Below, piece after piece: positions 1 through 6,061 of a stretch of 8,524 nt of DNA; position 1 is the first letter of the stretch; each line of letters starts with the position of its first letter. The notes under the pieces were generated by a model that saw only the letters and a list, made by a program, of their open reading frames with translations, was not told the origin of the DNA and ran no database searches. The translations under genes and the position numbers were made by a program. Origin of the DNA: an uncultured Erysipelotrichaceae bacterium (GTDB lineage Bacteria > Bacillota_I > Bacilli_A > Erysipelotrichales > Erysipelotrichaceae); assembly GCA_934692455.1 (NCBI GenBank), contig CAKUTY010000052.1:1-8524 (forward strand), written 5' to 3'.

Positions 1-620
1 CCGCTCATGGAATCTCGGATAAAATAAAACAAAAAGCTTTAGATAAAGGTTTAATTTGTGTAGATGCAAGCTGTGTGGATGTTTTAAAAAACAAGGATTT
101 AATCAAATCATATTTAGATAAAGGTTATGATGTTGTGTATTTTGGTAAAAAGAAGCATCCTGAAGCAGAAGCTATTCTTTCTTTAAGCAATAACATTCAT
201 CTTGTTTCTAATATATCTGATATCAATAATTTAAATATTTCAAATGATAACTTGTTCATAACTAATCAAACTACAATGTCATATTTAGAAGTAGAAGGCA
301 TGTTAAAACTTATTAAGGATAAGTACCCTACTTGTATTATTCAAAAGGAAATATGTAATGCGACTTCTTCTAGACAACTAGCAATCACTAATATTAAAGA
401 TGGCGATGTCTTATATGTAGTTGGCGATGTTAAGTCTAATAATACAAACAAATTAAAAGAAATAGGATCAAAATACTTTAAGAAAGTATTCCTTATAAGT
501 AACTATAAAGAGATTAATAAAAAAGATCTCGTTAATGAAAACAAGATCTATGTTACAGCTGGAGCAAGTACTCCACCAATTCTAATTGATGAAGTAATTG
601 ATTATTTGTCTAAGCTCTAA
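1..620 (+). CDS. ispH: 4-hydroxy-3-methylbut-2-enyl diphosphate reductase (IspH), 5'-truncated
   Basis: Last enzyme of the MEP isoprenoid pathway: a [4Fe-4S] reductase that converts HMBPP to IPP and DMAPP in the cytoplasm. The gene runs in from the left edge; the open frame begins at base 3 with AHGISDK, the family's SAHG(V/I) motif, so the GTG at 75 is an internal codon, not the start. Conserved points: the second cluster cysteine in DASC (codon 72-74), HPEAEA (substrate histidine and glutamate), TNQTTMS (conserved threonine), the third cluster cysteine in EICNATSSRQ (codon 354-356), SNNTNKL and TAGASTPP near the end. The first cluster cysteine lies outside the window. Where E. coli has SSN, this protein has SNN, a variant I recall from other Firmicutes. 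Its 3' end overlaps the convergent murJ-like gene by 11 bp. Family assignment is secure; only the N-terminal part is missing. Confidence 0.95.
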   Translation, partial: AHGISDKIKQKALDKGLICVDASCVDVLKNKDLIKSYLDKGYDVVYFGKKKHPEAEAILSLSNNIHLVSNISDINNLNISNDNLFITNQTTMSYLEVEGMLKLIKDKYPTCIIQKEICNATSSRQLAITNIKDGDVLYVVGDVKSNNTNKLKEIGSKYFKKVFLISNYKEINKKDLVNENKIYVTAGASTPPILIDEVIDYLSKL

Positions 621-2247
621 ACTTCTTTAGCAACGCCCTAGGTGTTGCTTCTTTTATATTGAAGATAGCTTGTGGCAATCCTAAAAATACTGTAATCCCA
701 TAATAAACAAGCACCATAATAATGCCACACAACATCATCACAAGAATATCTAAGACTCTACTTGTATATGTTAGATGGAATAAATTATGAACTAAAAAAC
801 CAGGTAAAATCATAATAAATGAAGAAATAAGAATAAACAAAGTCTTTCTGAAAGTCCTAGAGAATTTAGTACCAAATTTCTTACGCAAAATAATGATATA
901 CATGATAACGACAAAACCAGATGAAATAGCAGTTGATAAGGTCATACCATTTGAACCCATTAATCTTACAAAGATAAAGAAAGTAAATAGTTTAATCGCA
1001 CAACTGGCAAGAAGTGTCAAAGTAGCCTCTTTCTTAAGCCTTAAAGTAATCATAATACTAGATAAAATAGGAGCTATTGTATCAGTAAAAGTTACTAGTG
1101 CATAAAATTTAAATAATTTAGTACCAATTTCTAAATTAGAATTACCATACATGATATAGTAAATATCTTTCGCAAAGAAGATAAATACAAGTACTGCGGG
1201 AATTAAAATAAAGAAAACTGTTTCAATCAAAGAAATAATTTGTTTATTCAAAGTTCTAACATCTTGTTTCTCGTAAGATTCCGACAAATAAGGAACAAGA
1301 CCCGCTGAGAAACCAAGAGTAAGTACTTGAGGAATGCTTGATAACTTATTACAGTTAGCTAATAAGATACCCATTTCAAGTTTTGCCTGATCAACAGAAA
1401 GAACACCAGCCTTAGTTACAGTATCCATAAAGAAAGTAGAGTTAACTAAAGCACTTAAAGAACCTAGAAACGAAATTAATAAGTAAGGAACACTTAGCGA
1501 AATAATTTCAACAACAAGTATTTTCTTACTAACAGCCTTAGTAGTCTGTCCTTTTACTAGTTCATCTATTCTTTGATCATCTTCCTTTGTGAAAAACATA
1601 AAGAAGATAATAGTAACAAAAGCAGCCACGCTAGCAGCACCAATAGCTGCATAAATTGCATATATTGATTCAAGTGCAAATACTCTTGTTAATAAAAAGC
1701 CAAAGAATATAATGCAGAAGACTCTAACAAATTGTTCCAAAGCTTGAGAGGAGCCATATAAGTCTAGTCTTTTTAATCCTTGATAATAGCCTCTTATAGC
1801 ACTTAAATAAGGTACAAGAATCACTGCTAATAAAAGAATTGAAAAAATCATCTTCAAATTCTCAATATCAGTAGCACTTGCACTTGCACCCATTGATTGT
1901 CTAGCTAGAGATGGCGATAATAAGCCAAAGACAATAGCTACAATAAATGTTAGTCCCATTACAATTGAAATGCCAAGTTTTTTAACTAGAAGAACCGTCT
2001 TATAATCTTCCTTAGCATAGTATCTAGATACTAATGCCGCAATCGCAAAAGGAATACCGGCACTAGAAATCTTTAATAATAAATCATAATAGGTATAGGC
2101 GATAGAATAAAAGGCCATATTAGCCTCACCCGCAAAAGAACTTAGCGGTGAGTAATAAATAAGGCCTAAAGTCTTAGAAATAAAAATTCCAAAAGAAGAA
2201 GTTAGGGTCGCAATCATCAACGACTGACTTTTTTTATTGTCTTTCAT
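610..2247 (-). CDS. murJ: Lipid II flippase, MurJ/YtgP/SpoVB family (MOP superfamily)
   Basis: A 545-residue polytopic membrane protein of the polysaccharide-export/MviN-like group, probably moving lipid II across the membrane for peptidoglycan synthesis. Hydrophobic segments are spread over the whole length, as expected for about 14 helices. Family marks are an N-terminal first helix with SKTLGLIYY (24-32), SSAGIPFAIAALVSRYYA (61-78), and IRGYYQGLKR followed by SQALEQFVRV (151-176), which corresponds to the RGYFQG...SQxxEQxxRV signature of Firmicute YtgP/SpoVB proteins. The ATG at 2247 has a perfect AGGAGG seven bases upstream, lying in the last codons of the lipoprotein gene (gap 3 nt), so translation is probably coupled. 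Last gene of the operon, with no terminator of its own visible; its end overlaps ispH. Context with murC supports a cell-wall role. A sporulation-type SpoVB or another glycolipid flippase is possible, since these families are hard to separate. Confidence 0.85.
   Translation of the reverse strand: MKDNKKSQSLMIATLTSSFGIFISKTLGLIYYSPLSSFAGEANMAFYSIAYTYYDLLLKISSAGIPFAIAALVSRYYAKEDYKTVLLVKKLGISIVMGLTFIVAIVFGLLSPSLARQSMGASASATDIENLKMIFSILLLAVILVPYLSAIRGYYQGLKRLDLYGSSQALEQFVRVFCIIFFGFLLTRVFALESIYAIYAAIGAASVAAFVTIIFFMFFTKEDDQRIDELVKGQTTKAVSKKILVVEIISLSVPYLLISFLGSLSALVNSTFFMDTVTKAGVLSVDQAKLEMGILLANCNKLSSIPQVLTLGFSAGLVPYLSESYEKQDVRTLNKQIISLIETVFFILIPAVLVFIFFAKDIYYIMYGNSNLEIGTKLFKFYALVTFTDTIAPILSSIMITLRLKKEATLTLLASCAIKLFTFFIFVRLMGSNGMTLSTAISSGFVVIMYIIILRKKFGTKFSRTFRKTLFILISSFIMILPGFLVHNLFHLTYTSRVLDILVMMLCGIIMVLVYYGITVFLGLPQAIFNIKEATPRALLKKFRA
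629..660 (+). terminator. Candidate rho-independent terminator for ispH, inside the murJ-like 3' coding end
   Basis: AGCAACGCC (629-637) pairs with GGTGTTGCT (641-649) as a 9-bp stem containing one G-T (G-U) pair, with a 3-nt loop. A T-rich run (TTCTTTTATATT) follows on the + strand. It begins 9 nt after the ispH stop. On the - strand the bases after the hairpin are A-rich, so it should act only on ispH transcripts, although it lies within the last codons of the opposite gene. The 3-nt loop and the interrupted T run make it moderate rather than strong. Confidence 0.6.
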
Positions 2248-2250
2248 ATC

Positions 2251-2736
2251 TTAGCCTCCTAACTTAAAAAATTCTCTCTTAGTTGCACTGGCATCCTTGT
2301 TAGTCCAAGTCACCAAAATATACAATACAGGATTCTCGTTTTTAGTAACACCTGAAATGTTAACGCCCTTAACAAAACCCTTAGAAGCATTTGTTTGATT
2401 CGGTATCATTGAATATTTAGTATCTTCAAATAAGCCTATATTAGCTGCCATTTCATTTGAATAGTCAACATCACTTTCAATCGCAATAGCCTCCACATTA
2501 TACATAGCAGCTTTAGGATTATCGATTGTCACATAAAAACGATAAGCACCATCAATTGAACCAACATCAAGACTAATATCAAAATACTCACTCTTTGTTT
2601 TAAAATCAGCACGAGTGCTCAATTGTTCTATCATCGAATTATATCTTTCCATAGCACCAGCATCAATGTCCTTGCTATTAGAACAAGATGTTAATAAAAG
2701 CACCATCAAAAAGCATAGGAATATTTTTTTAATCAT
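2251..2736 (-). CDS. Small predicted lipoprotein of unknown function
   Basis: A 161-residue protein starting MIKKIFLC, with two lysines, a hydrophobic core and the lipobox LLTSC, so Cys18 should be lipidated and the rest anchored outside the membrane. The mature part has a Ser/Asn/Asp linker, a short helix (MERYNSMIEQL) and then alternating hydrophobic/polar stretches that look beta-rich (for example YRFYVTID and PVLYILVTWT). I recognise no family. The frame stays open 90 bases further upstream to 2826, but that extension overlaps tyrS and would bury the signal peptide, so the ATG at 2736 is chosen. This ATG follows the tyrS stop by one base (TAAAATG) and has no clear Shine-Dalgarno, which suggests re-initiation after tyrS. 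Its own last codons carry the SD of the flippase gene, which hints at an envelope role linked to it. Confidence 0.85.
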   Translation of the reverse strand: MIKKIFLCFLMVLLLTSCSNSKDIDAGAMERYNSMIEQLSTRADFKTKSEYFDISLDVGSIDGAYRFYVTIDNPKAAMYNVEAIAIESDVDYSNEMAANIGLFEDTKYSMIPNQTNASKGFVKGVNISGVTKNENPVLYILVTWTNKDASATKREFFKLGG

Positions 2737-2737
2737 T

Positions 2738-3964
2738 TTATTCAAAGTTAATAGCGTAATAGAATTTCTTACCTTTTTTAATAATAGTAAGCTTCGAATC
2801 AAAAGCATCCTCAGCATTAAGCACAAAGTCTAATGAATTAACCTTGTCACCATTAACGCTGATAGAATTGCCACTAATTAAATCTCTTGCTTCCCTTTTA
2901 GACTTACATACACCAGCAGAAATTAATACATCAACTAAAGGTGTACCACTTACAACAACTGTCTTTTCTAAATCATTAGTCGCATCCTTTAATTCACTAT
3001 ATGATAAATCCTTGATATTTCCCTTAAAGAAAGTATCTGCAATCTTTACAGCTGTATTGTAAGCCTCTTCACCATGAATGAAAGTAATAACTTCTTTTGC
3101 TAGAGCCTTATGAGCTAAACGCAAATGTGGTTCTTCTTTGTTTGATCTCTCTAATTCTTCAATTTCTTCTCTACTTAAGAAAGTTAAGAATTTCAAGTAA
3201 TCAATAACCTTTTCATCCTCAGAATTGATAAAGAATTGATACATTTCATAAGGACTAGTCTTATTAGCATCTAACCAAATAGCCTTACCATTAGTCTTAC
3301 CAAACTTAGAACCATCAGACTTTGTTAATAAGGGCATTGTAAAACCATAAGCTTCCTTACCAAGTTTCTTTCTAATAAGCTCAATACCAGCAGTAATATT
3401 ACCCCATTGGTCTTGACCAGCAACCTGTAATGTTACATCTTCATTTTCATATAAATGTAAGAAGTCATAAGCTTGAAGCAACATATAAGAGAATTCAGTA
3501 TAAGTAATACCCTCATCCAATCTTCTCTTGATAATATCCTTATTTAACATGTAGTTAATATTAAAATACTTACCGACATCTCTTAAGAATTCTAAATATG
3601 AAAAGCTATGTAGCCAATCATAGTTATTAACCACTTTAAAACCAAATAACTTAGTAGCTTGTTTACTTAAGCAATCGAAGTTATGTTGAACTTCTTCTTT
3701 AGTAATCATTGGTCTTTCACTATCTGGTTTAGGGTCACCGATTAAACCAGTACCACCACCAACTAGTAATACAGGATTGTGTCCTGCATCCTTTAATCTT
3801 TTTGAAATCAAAAAGCTAGAGAAATGACCAATATGTAAGGAATCGCCAGTTGGATCGGTTCCAATATAGAATGTCATACCTCCTGCATTTAATTTTTCTT
3901 TAATTTCAGGAGATGAACAATCCTTGATAAGTCCTCTCCACTCTAATTCTTCATATATACCCAT
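2738..3964 (-). CDS. tyrS: Tyrosyl-tRNA synthetase
   Basis: Class I aminoacyl-tRNA synthetase, 408 residues, close to the usual length of about 420. Visible landmarks: FYIGTDPTGDSLHIGHF with the HIGH motif at 44-47; Tyr160, Gln164 and Asp167 in YTEFSYMLLQAYDF, the tyrosine-binding residues; GQDQWGN at 183-189; the KMSKS-type loop KFGKT at 220-224; and a C-terminal S4 RNA-binding domain from about 340 (LVDVLISAGVCKSKREARDLI...VNG). It starts 3 nt after the ccpA-like stop with no good SD close by (AAGGAAAG ends about 17 nt upstream), so translation probably depends on the upstream gene. No T-box leader is present before it, unlike many Firmicute tyrS genes, which fits expression from an operon promoter. 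Confidence 0.98.
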   Translation of the reverse strand: MGIYEELEWRGLIKDCSSPEIKEKLNAGGMTFYIGTDPTGDSLHIGHFSSFLISKRLKDAGHNPVLLVGGGTGLIGDPKPDSERPMITKEEVQHNFDCLSKQATKLFGFKVVNNYDWLHSFSYLEFLRDVGKYFNINYMLNKDIIKRRLDEGITYTEFSYMLLQAYDFLHLYENEDVTLQVAGQDQWGNITAGIELIRKKLGKEAYGFTMPLLTKSDGSKFGKTNGKAIWLDANKTSPYEMYQFFINSEDEKVIDYLKFLTFLSREEIEELERSNKEEPHLRLAHKALAKEVITFIHGEEAYNTAVKIADTFFKGNIKDLSYSELKDATNDLEKTVVVSGTPLVDVLISAGVCKSKREARDLISGNSISVNGDKVNSLDFVLNAEDAFDSKLTIIKKGKKFYYAINFE

Positions 3965-3967
3965 ATT

Positions 3968-4960
3968 TTATTTTGTAGTCTTTCTTTCCTTATAAATATA
4001 ACCTAATACTTTTTGTTTATCTTCGACCTTTTCATTCTTAAGCATCTTAGTCATTAGACGCATAGAAACAGCACCTAGGTCATAGGTTGGCACTTCAAAA
4101 GCACTAACCTCAGGTCTTACCATTGATAGATATTTTGTATCATTTAAACAAATGATTTCCATTTCCTCAGGAACTTTGACACCATTCTCGTTACATGCAT
4201 TTAAGCATGCTAAAGCTTGAGAATCACGATTAACAATCATCAATTGATGTCTATGGTTCTTAAAATAACTCTTTAAGAACTTATAAGTAGAACGCTCATC
4301 ACTAGAGAAATCTAAATAGCCCTTAAATGTTAAATTATGGTCCTTAAAACACTTGGCTGCACCTTCTACCATTTCCTTTGACATGTTGTGGTTTCTTCTA
4401 TCATCTAATATCGCAATATCTTTGATGCCCTTGTTAATATATTCATCACAAGTATCATAGACTGCCTTACGATAGTCAACACAAACAGAACAAATAGAAT
4501 TAGCGATAATGCGATCACCAACCGCAACGATAGGGATATTATAAGCGTCTAATTCCTTAGTAGCCTCATCATCTAGACCATTGTTGCAATAAATAACAAC
4601 ACCATCAACTCTTGACTTGATAACCTCATCAACAGCCTCTTGGATATTAGTAATACCTTGGGTAACTGCATGTAAATAGATGTTGTAGTCATAAATTTTT
4701 GCAACATCGCACAAGCCGTTAATTAATTGGCCTGTGGTACCAATTGATTCTTCAGGAAAAATCAAACCAATAGTAGTTGTTCTTTGCAAAGCTAAGCCCT
4801 GAGCTATAGCATTTGGTTTATAGCCCAGGGTCTTAATTGCTTCTTCAACCTTCTCTTTTGTCGCCTTTTTAACAACATCTGAACCGTTCATTACCCTAGA
4901 TACGGTGGCTAGGGAAACATTAGCTTGTCTAGCTACATCGTAAATAGTTACACGTTTCAT
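3968..4960 (-). CDS. ccpA: LacI-family regulator, probable catabolite control protein CcpA
   Basis: A 330-residue DNA-binding regulator. Residues 4-26 form the LacI helix-turn-helix (TIYDVARQANVSLATVSRV) and KPNAIAQGLA (48-57) the hinge helix that enters the operator minor groove. The C-terminal two thirds is a periplasmic-binding-protein-like core. The closest protein I know is CcpA: the stretch from MVRPEVS (280) through YDLGAVSMRLMTK to the tail KERKTTK lines up without gaps against the CcpA end (MVRPQLTS...YDIGAVAMRLLTK...FRQSTK). CcpA uses this face for HPr-Ser46-P. CcpA represses or activates carbon genes through cre sites. The gene lies between ytxH-like and tyrS, the CcpA neighbourhood of Bacillus in condensed form. 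SD AAGGA sits 9 nt before the ATG, in the end of the upstream gene. A cre-like site covers the promoter upstream of this group. Parts of the core differ from CcpA (for example DDRRNHNMSKE), so a CcpA-like paralogue is possible. Confidence 0.8.
   Translation of the reverse strand: MKRVTIYDVARQANVSLATVSRVMNGSDVVKKATKEKVEEAIKTLGYKPNAIAQGLALQRTTTIGLIFPEESIGTTGQLINGLCDVAKIYDYNIYLHAVTQGITNIQEAVDEVIKSRVDGVVIYCNNGLDDEATKELDAYNIPIVAVGDRIIANSICSVCVDYRKAVYDTCDEYINKGIKDIAILDDRRNHNMSKEMVEGAAKCFKDHNLTFKGYLDFSSDERSTYKFLKSYFKNHRHQLMIVNRDSQALACLNACNENGVKVPEEMEIICLNDTKYLSMVRPEVSAFEVPTYDLGAVSMRLMTKMLKNEKVEDKQKVLGYIYKERKTTK
4797..4830 (-). other. Potential stem-loop within the ccpA hinge-coding region
   Basis: CCCTG (4797-4801) pairs with CAGGG (4826-4830) and GCTATA (4803-4808) with TATAGC (4819-4824), with one A/C mismatch between the two blocks and a 10-nt loop. 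In the mRNA this would be an 11-pair hairpin covering codons about 44-55, which encode the end of the DNA-binding domain and the hinge. No role is established; it may be chance. Confidence 0.35.
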
Positions 4961-4965
4961 AATTA

Positions 4966-5592
4966 TTATTCCTTATCTGAATTTTCTTTATCTTCTGGTT
5001 TTAACCACTTTTTTAAAGCTGCAACAGCCTTTTCAGCTACATCAATAGTTACATCCTTTGCCTTTTCAGCAACATCGATTGTAACATCCTTAGCATGTTC
5101 AATACCTTCTTGAACTTCAGGCTTGCTTAAATAGTCATTCACACCCTTAGCTGCCTTTTCATAAGTATCCGTTAACTTATCAGTTACCTTCTTAACATTT
5201 TCATTTGCCTTAAGATTATCTACAGCCTCACTCACCTTCTCACTAGCCTCTTTAGCATAAGCCTCTACAGTACTTGCCGCTTTCTTTACTTCTTCCTTTT
5301 CCTTAAGTTCCTTGAAAGCTTTGTTAGCACCATCGCTAAGTTCCTTAGCCTTAGTCTTCACAAAATCCAATGTTTTCTTAACTTCTTCAGGATCTGTTGC
5401 TTGAGAATAAAGTTCCTTAAGTTTATCGATAGCCTTATTTAAAACTTCAACAGACTTTTCCTTAACTTCTTTAGCCTTATCTTGAAGATCGCCATCAACT
5501 TCATCGGCACCCTTAGAGATTTCATCAATCTTCTTCTTCATCTCTTCAACTGTTTCATCAATTTGTTCTTCAATTTTAATTTCATCAGTCAT
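4966..5592 (-). CDS. YtxH/LEA-like amphipathic helical repeat protein
   Basis: A 208-residue, highly charged protein that looks almost entirely helical: rich in Lys, Glu, Ala, Asp and Val, with no cysteine and one tryptophan (Trp196). The pattern of hydrophobic residues every 3-4 positions with Ala-Lys-Glu runs resembles the 11-residue repeats of LEA/apolipoprotein-type amphipathic helices. KDVTIDVAEKA occurs twice in tandem at 168-189. There is no signal peptide or membrane helix, whereas Bacillus YtxH has an N-terminal hydrophobic segment, so I name it by position and composition only. It follows the DUF948 gene by 4 nt; the SD AAAGGAG lies 9 nt before the ATG inside the last codons of that gene. 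In Bacillus ytxG and ytxH are likewise adjacent and linked to general stress. A membrane-surface or stress-protective helix protein is inference. Confidence 0.8.
   Translation of the reverse strand: MTDEIKIEEQIDETVEEMKKKIDEISKGADEVDGDLQDKAKEVKEKSVEVLNKAIDKLKELYSQATDPEEVKKTLDFVKTKAKELSDGANKAFKELKEKEEVKKAASTVEAYAKEASEKVSEAVDNLKANENVKKVTDKLTDTYEKAAKGVNDYLSKPEVQEGIEHAKDVTIDVAEKAKDVTIDVAEKAVAALKKWLKPEDKENSDKE
5026..5091 (-). repeat. Two 33-bp tandem units encoding an identical 11-residue repeat
   Basis: Units 5059-5091 and 5026-5058 each encode KDVTIDVAEKA. The DNA copies differ at 5 of 33 bases, all of them third codon positions (GTT/GTA, ACA/ACT, ATC/ATT, GTT/GTA, GCA/GCT). The protein repeat is exact while the DNA has drifted. 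Confidence 0.9.
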
Positions 5593-5596
5593 ACTC

Positions 5597-5992
5597 TTAT
5601 TCTCCTTTACTTAAAATATCATCAAGACTAACTTCCTTTAATTCATCAGGCTCATCATTAGTCTTTTCTTCCTTTTTTACAAAACTTGAAACCTTATCCT
5701 TTATATTATCCAAGTTTTTAGAAACATAATCCTTCGCATCATTTATAGCCTTGCCAGTCGCCTCACATGCATCATCAATATGCTTAGAAACATTTACAGC
5801 AGTATCTAGTGGTGCTTGCACCTTATCAAGTGATTTTTCAACCATTTCAATAGAACCATGTGTCTTATTGACCGTTACATCTAATGAAATGATTAACTTA
5901 ATCAGTTTAAATAAGAAAATAATCAAAAATATTAATGCGATTACTCCTAAGATTGGGAGTAATTCTTTACATAAATAAGAAAAACTAGCCAT
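5597..5992 (-). CDS. ytxG: DUF948 / YtxG-like membrane-anchored helical protein
   Basis: A 131-residue protein with one strong membrane helix at about 11-37 (LLPILGVIALIFLIIFLFKLIKLIISL). A long amphipathic region follows (VNKTHGSIEMVEKSLDKVQAPLDTAVNVSKHIDDA), then a charged acidic tail with EEKTNDEPDE. This layout - short N-terminus, one helix, then coiled-coil-like repeats with D/N-x-V and T/S spacing - is that of DUF948 (YtxG) proteins, and so is its place between murC and a ytxH-like gene. The function of the family is poorly known; in Bacillus it belongs to a stress-induced operon. The ATG at 5992 has AGAGG nine bases upstream and a sigma-A promoter with a cre-like site just beyond, so this is the first gene of an internal transcription unit that also contains ccpA. 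The family call rests on architecture and gene order, not on a clear sequence motif. Confidence 0.75.
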   Translation of the reverse strand: MASFSYLCKELLPILGVIALIFLIIFLFKLIKLIISLDVTVNKTHGSIEMVEKSLDKVQAPLDTAVNVSKHIDDACEATGKAINDAKDYVSKNLDNIKDKVSSFVKKEEKTNDEPDELKEVSLDDILSKGE

Positions 5993-6012
5993 GTATCTTT
6001 ACCTCTACAAAC

Positions 6013-6041
6013 ATTCTATAAAATTATGAAAACTTTTTCAA
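6013..6041 (-). promoter_or_regulatory. Sigma-A type promoter for ytxG-ytxH-ccpA-tyrS-lipoprotein-murJ
   Basis: On the - strand TTGAAA (6036-6041) and TAGAAT (6013-6018) are separated by exactly 17 bp, close to TTGACA-17-TATAAT. The promoter lies in the 69-bp gap between the murC stop and the ytxG start, the only sizeable gap in the - strand run after 8053. No terminator follows murC, so readthrough from upstream probably adds to it. Confidence 0.7.
6027..6040. promoter_or_regulatory. cre-like operator overlapping the -35 region (candidate CcpA autoregulation site)
   Basis: TGAAAACTTTTTCA on the + strand matches the Bacillus cre consensus TGWAANCGNTNWCA at 13 of 14 positions. The single mismatch is the central G, here T. 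The half-sites TGAAAA and TTTTCA are perfect inverted repeats around a 2-bp centre. The site covers most of the -35 box and part of the spacer of the promoter for the operon that encodes the CcpA-like protein, a placement expected to repress. The lost central CpG step, which the hinge helix contacts, is the main reason for doubt. Confidence 0.55.
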
Positions 6042-6061
6042 GGATATTGTAAGCCCTCTCA

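Noticed and set aside
75..620. GTG at 75 as the start of ispH
   Set aside because: The frame is open to base 3 and already encodes the conserved AHG and DASC motifs upstream, so the gene is cut by the window edge.
893..1105. Open frame on the + strand inside the flippase gene
   Set aside because: It lies opposite a well-supported membrane-protein gene and shows no family features; the other + strand frames at 2615-2833, 2844-3062, 4925-5113, 5751-5978 and 7691-7921 are rejected for the same reason.
2737..2826. Longer start of the lipoprotein gene at 2826
   Set aside because: It overlaps tyrS by about 90 bases, has no SD, and would place 30 residues before a typical lipoprotein signal peptide.
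3965..3990. T-box leader before tyrS
   Set aside because: Only 3 nt separate ccpA and tyrS, so there is no room for a leader; no T-box sequence was seen in the 69-bp promoter gap either.
5940..5963. Inverted repeat ATTACTCC...GGAGTAAT early in ytxG
   Set aside because: An 8-bp stem with 8-nt loop that encodes the start of the membrane helix; no T run follows and it lies about 30 nt past the start codon, so it is neither a terminator nor an obvious operator. Probably chance.
6000..6061. Terminator after murC
   Set aside because: The only inverted repeat in this gap is TGAAAA...TTTTCA, which is A/T only, has no T tail and fits an operator better.
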